From contig NC_066309.1 of assembly GCF_905404315.1 (NCBI RefSeq), forward strand, positions 5,394,001-5,458,000: DNA of 64,000 nt, written 5' to 3'. Shown piece by piece: positions 35,880 through 45,900 of the stretch. The stretch's first letter is position 1. Every line of letters starts with the position of its first letter. This stretch comes from Leptidea sinapis (Eukaryota > Arthropoda > Insecta > Lepidoptera > Pieridae). The notes beneath the pieces are model-generated. The model was not told the DNA's origin and did no database searches. It was given only the letters and a program-made list of their open reading frames with translations. The position numbers were made by a program, and so were the translations under genes.

Positions 35880-37730
35880 GTAAGAGAAATTAAAGCTATT
35901 TTAGTATTATAGACATACAACCAAATAAGTCATAAATTATCACTTTCAAACTATTATATTATTCTTTACGTCACTTTACTGATACTTTGAAAAAAAAAAG
36001 AAAACAACATGGCGCGTAACCGAAAATCGTGACCACATTGTTATAAAATTTCTCTCATATGTCAATAAACAAGTTTCACTTCAGTTACGACAACACTAAT
36101 ACGTAGATTACGGCAACTTTTATACTTAAATGACGGCAGCACGGAAATTGATTTGGTTTTCATACAAATTTTGTTACATAATCTGTGATTTTCTTAAAAT
36201 ATTTATTATAATATAATAGAATATGTATTAAACGGAATTAAATGCTACCACATGTTATTATCTATATAGCTTTGAGCATTTAACTGACTGAAAAAGGTAT
36301 TGAATGCGTTTCAATGCCGTCTTCAGTTTTTGTTATTTTTTTATGATGATGTCAAGTTGACACTGACAACTACAAAAACGTTCTTTACAATGTATTTAGA
36401 ATTTAAAGACCTTTTCTCTTTGTAAATTCCATGTCATTGTCAAACACCATTAGCTATTATTCGTTCAGTTCGTGTAGTGTCTTCTATTGGTTAATTACTT
36501 TAAATATGTGGTCATTCTGTGTAATATAATTATTGTTAACTCACGGAGTTGTATGTTTGGCTATTACAGTTCATCATTGTTAAATAATTGGGGCGTTCTA
36601 CGGTGAAGCGGTTTGGTAAAATAAATGTTGATGTTTCCGATACTAGTTAAATTCGATTAATCGTATTATCATATAGTATTTATTTTTTATTTTATTATTA
36701 TATTTAAGAAACAAAATTTTAATCACCCCTACGTGGTCGCTTGAGACGACACGAAGTAGGTGTCAGTGCTTACGCTAGCACGCGGCTACGAGATTTCTTA
36801 CAGGATGTTTCGAAATGATGTTATGGAACATTTATTTATTTAAGTGAATTATGTATTTTTTTTTATCATTACGGTTAAGTAGTTCTATCCTTGTGTTATC
36901 CTGTATATGTCCCCGGCCCAGTTACACAAGACTACCTTAGCTAAGTATGCACATCTTCAAACCCAAGTATTAAGTGCCAAATTACATAATCGAATATAAA
37001 TCAAATTGCAAACATCTTTTACCCGCCCTCCCGAATGCCCCAATTGTCAAAGGATGGTTATGTTAAATATTTACCGTATATTTATTTAAATGTTATTTAT
37101 ATATCATTTTCAAATTCTATTTAAAATAAAAAAAAAACTAATATTCCAATTCAATTCAATAATCTTATTATGATGTCTATAATCTATAAAGTCAGCCATC
37201 TAAATGCACCAGTTAAAAGAGATGTAGGTATTACGATTAAAAAAAAAACAATGCCATTCTATTTACATCAAATAATGGAAATTAAATTTCGAAATTGAAA
37301 ATAAATTTTATTGAAATATTTGAATTAAGTTGTGCTACGCAAATATTTGAATGAAATTGTGTGTAAAGATATCATTTCAAACGCACCTTTTCTTAGGACA
37401 TATATTATAATAGGATGTCTCATACACATGTCTAGTATGCGTGCTTAAACTCGTGTATTCATTCTACATATGTCATATGTCATCGTTAAAACTGGAATGG
37501 CTCAAAAATAGCCTGTGTTGTTTACTAAATATTATTACCTATACCACCGTTAGTAGTTTTGGCTATTTCAGAAAATCACTGATTATTTGGCAATTTATAT
37601 CTAGTTTCTTAGGTAATTTATACGCCAAGATACTGTGCCAGCTGTTAACAAGTTGAAAAAAATAGCGGCGAACTGTAAGCTTCTATTTTACGCAGCAAAC
37701 GCACGCACACTGAAACAAAGTGAATGACCA
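35880..37730. other. Intergenic, nothing recognised
   Basis: AT-rich DNA between the 3' ends of FNIP and WDR12. Short frames here show no known similarity. Confidence 0.4.
36064..36069 (+). promoter_or_regulatory. Candidate poly(A) signal for FNIP
   Basis: AATAAA about 1 kb after the FNIP stop, past the family A and GGACGTA repeat copies that fill the proximal 3' flank. It is the first canonical hexamer I noticed on this strand downstream of the gene; no transcript evidence is available. Confidence 0.25.
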
Positions 37731-37734
37731 CATA

Positions 37735-38136
37735 CACTGACCTTTATAAATACAACTGGACAGGTTGTTCCATATGTTTGACAGCAAATTTTTTGTGCCT
37801 ATTTGAAGCGCCACTTGCGAGCGCCCAGAGAACTAATTTTGACGTATAATACAAATGGCTGCGAAGGAACGAACAGTACTATGAAGTATTTTTGCGTTTT
37901 GAATTAATTTCGTTCATTATCCATGTTATTTATACTTCAATAAATAACGTAATAAAGTACACATTTTTTTAATAATAGTTTTCCACCATTTATCGATGTT
38001 TGCCGAGGTTTTCATCACTAGTTTTAGTACCGCAGACTCTCGCTACATGGCCAACAGCGCCAAAATGGCGAATATCAAGCAGGCACAAAAGGACTTTGAC
38101 AGCCGCCAGTCCAGTGGTATATAGTAGAGGTCAGTG
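37735..38136. mobile_element. hAT-like non-autonomous element with 8-bp TSD
   Basis: The TIRs begin CACTGACCT on both ends (left CACTGACCTTTATAAATACA; right complement CACTGACCTCTACTATATAC). ACCACATA is duplicated exactly on both sides (37727-37734 and 38137-38144). An 8-bp duplication points to hAT or another 8-bp superfamily. 402 bp, non-coding. Confidence 0.85.
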
Positions 38137-38919
38137 ACCACATAACTGTCATGCACACTAAAGTAATAAACCTGGCCCGTTGTCATGCGTTGCCTAACAG
38201 CAAGAGATTCTATCTATTAAATTATCTAAGGCAAATTTAGTAAAAGAGGTTTTTTTCTGTTACCTAACTTAAAGCCCAATTTGTAAGTATTATCGATATT
38301 AAATTATAAAAGGCGTGTAAATACTCTTACAGTGTACCTAGCTTTAAGCGAACCGATATGTATAACGTATCTAATTGTGATTTAACTTTTTTTATACTTA
38401 GTTGAAGATTAAATTATTATTTTTTTCGTATTAGTACAGTTTATTTACTTCTTCCCATGAACCTTAGATGTAACCATAGAAATCTAAAGAAAAAGGTAAT
38501 AGAAATCTGATTATCGTCTTCAGAGAGTACCGTAGTTCTTTTGTGGGAATGGGTGTTCGCATTTATCACAAAATACCAATTTTCTCGCAAGAATTGCCCC
38601 TTAATAGATTTAAAGATCAAGAATATTTTAATAAAAAAGGCTTATTACACTGTGAATGATTGCCTGAATGACAAAAGCGCGTGGTTGCTTGGCAAAGCGC
38701 AAGGAGAGATGCATATTGATTTAAATATAATATATAAAATTCTCGTGTCCCAGTGTTTGTTACGAAACTCCTTCGAAACGGCTGAATTGATTTGTATGAA
38801 TGTTTTTGTGCATATCGGGTAGGTCTTAGAATCGGCCAACATCTTATCTTTCATACCCCTAAATATTGTTTTTGAAAGTTAAAATTTTAATTAATGATTT
38901 TATTTTTTATTTCTTTATA

Positions 38920-40555
38920 GGGGGAGGTGGGGTAATACGGGGTAGTGAGGTAAGATGGGGACCCTTCAAAAATAGGTTTTGCAGTGTCATAAGCAAATTT
39001 TTTTAACGCCATTTGACGGTGTTTAGCATTAGTTGTTAGTGTCACAAAAAGTTTTGTCGGAGGAGTGCACGTTTCTTGTTGGCAAGTATGTTTTTTTAAT
39101 TTTATGTGGCTTTATCTAACTATTGACGTATATAAACTACGTGACTGTTCGTAATATATGTTATACAAGCTGCCTGACATATTTTTTTTTATTAATGTTT
39201 GTTTATTTTACTATTCTAAACTTATTAATTCGTTCAGTTTGACTTTTATTTATAACCTCAAAAAATTTAATACAACTTATAAATACAGTTTGGGAAAGAT
39301 GGGGTACCTACTTGCGGGCAAGACGGGATTGGTACCCCATCATACCCGCTGATTTGTTATTATTTTTGGATGTAAATATAATTCAAAATATCGTCATTCG
39401 TTTGTTTAATTTAAATGAGTTTTAAAATGTAAATAAGGTGTGACAATAATATGCTTCCCACCACACACTATTCACAAAGTACAGCCTAGAGATGTTGGTT
39501 TTATGCGGCCTTTGAGTACCTTTTATGATGAGGCTCTAACAGGACGGTTAAGATCTAATCTAGGGAAAGTAGTTTCCCAATATTTTAGGAGGCTGAACTC
39601 TTCGGGCAAGCATTTATTAGGGCGGCAACAACGCCAACTGCAATTAAAGCATTTAAAGCATGTGGGATCTCACCTTTTCAATGCACAGATTTTTACTGAA
39701 TATGAATTCATTTCAGCAGAGGCCACCGAAATCAAATTGAACGCTGAAAAGGAACCCGAAGCTGATACAACTTCGACACCATCGATATCAGAAATTTCAC
39801 AACGAACATTGACAGTTCCACCAACAGTTACATCGTCAGCTCCTGATACCCAAACGGCCACCTGCACCGCCTGAAATTCTTCAACACACTCTACCTCAAC
39901 CAACTGCTACAACCTCACATCTAGTACAGCAAGCAACAGTAAATGATTCTTTTGATAATGCAGAATGCTGCTTGGAATGCCATCTGGTTAGCCTGAAACA
40001 TTATCCACAAAGCGTCGAAAAAAGACCAAGACAAGTTCGAAGAGGAAAAGCAGCTATTATCACTGCTTATCCATATAAAACAGAATTAAAGACAAACAGT
40101 AAGAAACCGAAACCAACTGTAAAAACAAAAAGAAAATAACAATTACGAGATCTCATAAAACCAAGAAAGCTGATGATGAAGGTCAGACATCAGAAGAAGA
40201 AGATACAGAATGTCTGTATTGCCATGGCATGTATTTCGAGTCTACTGTGGCTGTGTAGGAGTGGAAGATAACGATGACGAAGCCGTCCATACCTTAACGA
40301 CGTTTAAATATTCTATCCCATCTTACCCAAAGGGATACCTCGTCTTGCCCTATAAGTGGGGTAAGATGGGGAGATGTAACTATTTTTTTAAAGTCGATAT
40401 TTCTTTGAGAAGAATAATATTTTTTGTTTTGACTGATTATAATTAAAGGAAGAAATGCTGATTATTTTCTTAATAAGAGTTCCTACATTGTGCAATTAAA
40501 AACATAGTTTTATTCATGAAATACCTTAAGGTCCCCGTCTTACCCCACCTTCCCC
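38920..40555 (+). mobile_element. Pogo/Tigger-like DNA transposon remnant
   Basis: Left TIR GGGGGAGGTGGGGTAATACG, right complement GGGGAAGGTGGGGTAAGACG, TA on both sides (38918-38919 and 40556-40557). 1,636 bp. Contains the C-terminal part of a DDE transposase, so it derives from an autonomous element with the N-terminal half deleted. Confidence 0.85.
39440..40245 (+). pseudogene. DDE_1 (pogo/jerky-type) transposase, C-terminal remnant
   Basis: CFPPHTIHKVQPRDVGFMRP then LSTFYDEALTGRLRSN matches the block around the third catalytic Asp of pogo-type DDE transposases (QP-x-D). After a shift near 39870 the frame continues through a Thr/Pro-rich tail and a basic segment to TECLYCHGMYFEST, a C-x2-C zinc-ribbon-like C-terminus seen in this group. 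The HTH region and first two acidic residues are absent. Confidence 0.75.
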
Positions 40556-40604
40556 TACGGCAATACGTTTGTTGGGTCAGCGAGTTTGTTTATAATTTTT
40601 GACA

Positions 40605-41085
40605 AGTACAAATGTCGAATTGAAAGTCGTGTCCGTAATTCAAGGTTTTCGTAACGTTGGTCCTAAAGCCTTTGTCTCCTTTCGGTCCTCGGCCTTCCTT
40701 ATTGCGGTCGTAAGTGATAGGCCAGTGAGTATCTTGATCTGGTCCGACCAGCGGCTGGCTAATCGTCGGCGTGGTCTTTTGCCCTCCACCTTGCCTATGA
40801 TAATCAGTTTGTCTAAATTACGGAAGGCGTCGGCAATGTGGCCAAAATACCCCAAGATCTTTTGATAGCAGAATGTGGACAATCTAGTGCCAATGCGAAG
40901 TTGCTCCAGGATAGAGTTGTTTTTTCTCTTAGCCGTCCACGGTATGCGAAGCATCCTTCTCCAACACCACATCTCAAACACGTCAATCGTTTTCCTCTCT
41001 GCCGCTCAGATCGTCCACGCTTCAGAGCCATAGAAGAAGGTTGAGAAGACTTAGGTATTCACGAGTCCCTTTTTGGTTATATTAG
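40605..41085 (-). mobile_element. RTE-type LINE remnant
   Basis: The - strand frame reads FEMWCWRRMLRIPWTAKRKN, ILGYFGHIADAFRNLDKLII and VEGKRPRRRLASRWSDQIKI, the end of an RTE-like ORF common in insects. 113 codons are open, then lost at both ends. Confidence 0.75.
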
Positions 41086-41265
41086 AGATCTTCCTGCTTG
41101 GCCAAATTCTGATTAGTTTGCTCATGGCACGTCCTCGCCTACATAATATACTATATTACATAGCTACGTTCGCGTTAAACGCTATGGACAGTTAAAGTAA
41201 GTAGTAAATCACTTCATCTTATTACTTCATACTTATCTAATATAACCCAAAGAGAAGTAATCAAT

Positions 41266-41400
41266 AATCAACATACGTCAGGAGCTGCAATGCGGATAGG
41301 CGTGCCTCAGGGTTCAATCCTAGGACCTTTCTTGTTCCTCATTTACATTAACGATTTGCCATTCTTAGCCTGGAAAGAATGTGACTGTTCTTTTCACTGA
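41266..41400 (+). mobile_element. Reverse transcriptase fragment
   Basis: Reads IGVPQGSILGPFLFLIYIND LPFLAW, the PQG motif block of a non-LTR reverse transcriptase. Only about 45 codons remain. Confidence 0.75.
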
Positions 41401-41446
41401 CAAATATTAGTTTATTATATTGACACAGAATCAAGAAGAGGCATTA

Positions 41447-41765
41447 AAAGGTATAAAAATAATTGCGTATTTTATACAATCTAATTAATTAAAATAATGA
41501 TAGTTACAATTATTGTTATTTTTGGAGTTAGTGTCAGCCAAGGTAGGTTTGTAACTATATACATAGCTGTAGGTGAGATGTGCTTGTGTCGCACGCGTAA
41601 TGTGACAAGACGACAGACCACCGATTCCAAAAATAACAATAATTGTAACTAGAATTATATTAATTAATTAGATTGTATAAAAATACTCAATTATTTTTAT
41701 TCTTTTAGTGCATATGCCTATCTATTGTTTAGGAATAGTGTTTTTGAAATCGGTTGTTTTTTTTT
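41447..41765. repeat. Palindromic repeat
   Basis: The arm TTACAATTATTGTTATTTTT is mirrored by AAAAATAACAATAATTGTAA, and TACAATCTAATTAATTA by TAATTAATTAGATTGTA. Related copies at 49385-49625 and partly 17400-17545. Confidence 0.65.
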
Positions 41766-41774
41766 GTTAATTTC

Positions 41775-42300
41775 CAAAAGATTTTGAAATCTTTTTTAGA
41801 GTGTATTGAGAAGAAGAAAAAATATCCATTTTTATTTGATCTTGTCTATTTATGCACCATATTAATTTTGACTTACATAATTTTCTTGACTCATTATTTC
41901 CATAAAGAGTTCCATTAGTCGGTTTCCCATAGTTTAGCCAATTTAAATACTTAAGCCTAGACAGCCTGAGTGCCTCAGCTACATATTTGTTCCACCTCAT
42001 CACAAATTTTCTCCTCGAAATACTCACGCTAGTTTGTATGGAAGGGTTTGTCAGTATATTAATTATTTCAAGGTGCAACTTATAATACATAATGAGAAGA
42101 GTCGTTACTAGTTGAATCACAACATTTTTTGTATTCCAGCGGAAAATCCATGTCACTCTTATTTGTCATTACTTTCACCGTCAATATTTCTAATTTACAC
42201 TCAATTACAAGAGGAAAATGATCCGACCAGTGACCACCTTGTGAACTGTCGACCAAGCTGACTGAGTAACAATCTTTCACTAACCTTCTAACCATCTTTC
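41775..42300 (-). mobile_element. LINE endonuclease C-terminal remnant
   Basis: The frame at 42080-42295 reads SQGGHWSDHFPLVIECKLEI, containing the SDH motif that ends LINE endonuclease domains. A second frame to 41767 would be the linker before RT (RRKFVMRWNKYVAEAL). Confidence 0.6.
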
Positions 42301-42440
42301 ACACCAATGGCCATCATTGGAAAAAGTAGTACCTACATGTCAGATGTGAGACACGTGCAGTCTGGCGGTAGAAACACCTGTTGATTCAGATACTTACCAA
42401 ACATCCAATAAGATATTGTTAATAATAAAAGGGATCTATT

Positions 42441-42691
42441 TAACCGACTTCAAAAAAGGAGGAGGATCTCAATTCGTCGGTATGTTCTTTATTTTTGTTT
42501 GTTACCACATAACTTTCGACTGGGTGAGCCGATTTTGATAATTCTTTTTTTATTTGTAAGCTGGTGCTTCCAGTGTGGTCCAGATCTGACAATGGCAAAA
42601 CATATGTCTTAAATTTGCTCTACGTACGTATAGCAAAGTGGATGATAAGTTTACGAATCAATATCAGTATCGCGCCAACCAAAGTCGGTTT
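42441..42691. mobile_element. MITE-like repeat with AACCGACTT ends
   Basis: TAACCGACTTCAAAAAAGGA on the left, complement AACCGACTTTGGTTGGCGCG on the right. Ends about 65 bp past the WDR12 stop codon. Confidence 0.6.
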
Positions 42692-42738
42692 TTTTGTATT
42701 TTTTTTTATAAATAAAAAGCACAATAACAAAGTACCAA

Positions 42739-42744
42739 TTTAAT
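42739..42744 (-). promoter_or_regulatory. Candidate variant poly(A) signal of WDR12
   Basis: ATTAAA on the - strand, 14 nt after the WDR12 stop. No canonical AATAAA is closer. Very short 3' UTR if used. Confidence 0.25.
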
Positions 42745-42757
42745 TAGTTAACAGATA

Positions 42758-42905
42758 TCAAATATTGTTGGCGAGCGCGTGTTTCGCTTTGTATATTCTG
42801 AGCGTGTTGTCGCACGCGCCGCTCACGAGGTACGCGGGATTAGACCAGTCGCAGCAGAGAACTTTATCTTCGTGTCCGGTCAACTCGAACAATGGTGTCT
42901 TCGGA
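42758..42905 (-). CDS. WDR12: WDR12 exon 9 and stop
   Basis: SPKTPLFELTGHEDKVLCCD and SGACDNTLRIYKAKHALANN I, then TGA. WD repeat 7. Acceptor TTTGTTTCAG. GC-rich against its AT-rich flanks. Confidence 0.95.
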
Positions 42906-45900
42906 CTGAAACAAAAAAAAATTGTGTGTACTTATGTATGCACGCAAGAAGTTATACTTCTTTGGCCTAACAAAGCAAAACTCCTTAAAATTATTCATTC
43001 CTCGTGCTATTCTACGTTTGTAGAAAGAACAATATTGTAAAAATCTTGCAACGATGGCTTGAACCCTTTGCCTATCATAATAATGGATGAATAAACCAAA
43101 ACAAAATACCGAATGTCGCAAAAGTCAAAAAATTTTAGGAACCCACTTCACCCTGTCACTTTTGTGTTACAGTGATGCGCGCGCATCTTAAAATTTCACT
43201 CACATCATTTTTCATAAAGCGCCTAAAAGTATAACTTAAAAAAAATATTACATGGTAAAGTTGCAGGAACCCACCACACCACTTAACTAGTTATTGATCT
43301 CTTAGTGTGTCTACCTGTGGCAGCTCTTAGCACCACCACAGGTAGGTGCATAGCCGTCAGTTCACTTGATTCATTTATGGATTAGACTTATTTATTTAAT
43401 AAGTACAGCCACATTACACATATTATCCACACATACTAGTCTTATACATGAAAGGGTATCATGTCTGATATGTATAACAATAACGGTGTACATAAGTTTG
43501 ACAAATCACTAGACACGCTGCACGATTATGGGTACCACAACAGCAGTGAAGCAGTAATGTGGTCAAACAGTGCCTTTTCGAATGGAGATGCATTTGAGGA
43601 GCGTCTTCTATAACATTGGTCATTTGTTCACATTCTTCATTCAGATCTATATATTTTGTTTATGAAACATGTTTTACATAATATGTACACATGAAACATA
43701 TATACAGCAGCCACAGTAATGCTTCCATATTATTTACACTGGGAGGCTACACATATACTATACATACTAAAGTTGAATTCCAGACATCCAGTTTGTCCAA
43801 GACCTTCGGAACACTCCCCATTATGCACGCATATATCAATTAAAATTATTATTTTGATAAAACTATTTACTCCAACACATTCTTACTCGGCAACATAAGT
43901 TCTTCACATTATTATTTTGTACTCAGTACTAAAACAATTTTTGTTATCACTTTAAAAACATAACATATTGTTTAGATTTACAAGAGCGACATCTCAAGTC
44001 AATTTCCTAATATGCAAATATTGGGGTTGAGCAGGTTATCAACTGCAAAGTAGATCCTGTAGATGAAGCCACAACCTGAGAATTTAACAAAGCAAACAGA
44101 ATTTTATAACGAGGCGGTACTCGAACGGTTAGCTCAGTTGGTTAGAGCACCGGCACGGATCGCCGGAGGTCGTGGGTTCGAATCCCGCATCGTTCATAAA
44201 ATTTTGTTTTTCAAATTTTATTTGTGTATTAATCCTAGAAGTGAGGGTTATCACTTTAAAAACATAACATATTGTATATATAACAAGTTGTAGTACCTTC
44301 TAGTTTCCCACAGTTTAACAAGACCATCGTAGCCGGCTGACAGAAACAAAGTGTCGCACGTTTTGGACCAGCACACGGACTGAACCCATCCGGTGTGAGA
44401 TGTGTATGTGGCCTTCACTATGCTCTCTGCAAATAAAATGGCTTCATGAATAACAATCAATTGAAATTCAAATATATTTATTCAAAACAGGATTTAAAAT
44501 CACTTTTTTAACGTCAAAAACTACCACCCATTCGAAATAGTATGCCTCAGACCCGAGAAGAATCGGCGCAAGAAACTCAATTTTTTTTTTTTTTTTTATG
44601 GAATAGGAGGACAAACGAGCGTACGGGTCACCTGTTGTTAAGTGATCACCGCCGCCCACACTCTCCTGCAACACCAGAGGAATCACAAGAGCGTTGCCGG
44701 CCTTTAAGGAAGGTGTACGCGCTTTTCTTGAAGGTACCCATGTCGTATCGTCCCGGAAACACCGCACAAGGAAGCTCATTCCACAGCTTCGTGGTACGAG
44801 GAAGAAAGCTCCTTGAAAACCGCACTGTGGAGGACCGCCACACATCCAGATGGTGGGGATGATATCGTAACTTGTGGCGTGTCGTGCGAAGGTGAAATTC
44901 GGCGGCAGGAATCAGGTTGAACAGCTCTTCGGAACACTCCCGTGATAAATGCGGTAGAAGACACACAATGAAGCGACGTCTCTACGCAACGCCAAGTGAT
45001 CCAGCCGTTCACAGAGTACTGGGTCCCCGACAATTCGAGCTGCTCTGCGTTGCACGCGGTCAATTGGATCGAGCTGATACTGGGGTGCGCCAGACCAGAG
45101 ATGACAGCAATACTCCATGTGAGGCCGGACCTGCGCTTTGTAGAGCGCTAGAATGTGGGCCGGCTTGAAGTATTGCCGTGCTCTATTTATGACGCCCAGT
45201 TTCTTTGAAGCCAGTTTGGCTTTGCCCTCCAGATGGCCACGGAATTGGCAATTGCTCGAGATTTCGAGACCCAGTATTCCGATACTAGGCGAGGCTTTAA
45301 GGGAAGTGTTCTCGAAGAGCGGTGATACGGCAAATGGGGTTTTTTTAGTGGTAAACGCGCAAACTTGAGTCTTCTGGGGGTTAAATTGGACAAGGTTCAA
45401 CTTACCCCATTCCGCGACCTTCTCGAGAGAGGACTCGATAGAAGACACAAGTTTCACCCGGCACTGGTCGACGTTTTCCCGAGAGAGACCTGCATGGCCC
45501 GTGTATACGGCATCACCAGTGCTGTCGTCTGCATAGCAATGCATGTTGGCGGTGTCCAACATATCATTGATATGCAGAAGAAACAGCGTGGGAGATAGCA
45601 CACAGCCTTGGGGCACTCCAGCGTTCACGGGCTTGGGATTCGAGCAATAACCGTCGATAACGACTTGTATGCTGCGCCCAGTGAGGAAGCTGGAGGTCCA
45701 CTTGCATAAGCTCTCGGGAAGCCCAAATGATGGAAGTTTTGCGAGGAGCGCCTTGTGCCATACACGATCAAAGGCCTTCGCTATATCCAGACCAACTGCC
45801 AGGCCTTCCCCCTTGCTTTCAATAGCCGCCGCCCATCTGTGTGTTAGGTATACCAGAAGATCGCCAGTCGACCGACCATGGCGAAAGCCGTACTGCCGGT

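Larger units (their letters stand above)
38735..40584 (+). mobile_element. Helitron interrupted by a pogo-like element
   Basis: Outer parts 38735-38919 (CGAAACGGCTGAATTGATTT) and 40558-40584 (GGCAATACGTTTGTTGGGTC, CAGCGAG) belong to one Helitron copy; the middle is the TIR element. Confidence 0.7.

Noticed and set aside
42765..43121. Frames antisense to WDR12 exon 9
   Set aside because: Shadows of the conserved WDR12 exon; no independent support.
44123..44196. Functional tRNA-Ser gene (GGA anticodon)
   Set aside because: Cloverleaf is good, but position 33 is C, the variable loop is too short for tRNA-Ser, and the same sequence recurs as a dispersed repeat with an attached tail.
44251..44460. 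A separate small WD40-repeat protein
   Set aside because: It is exon 8 of WDR12 read through its introns; splice sites and phases link it to the other eight exons.
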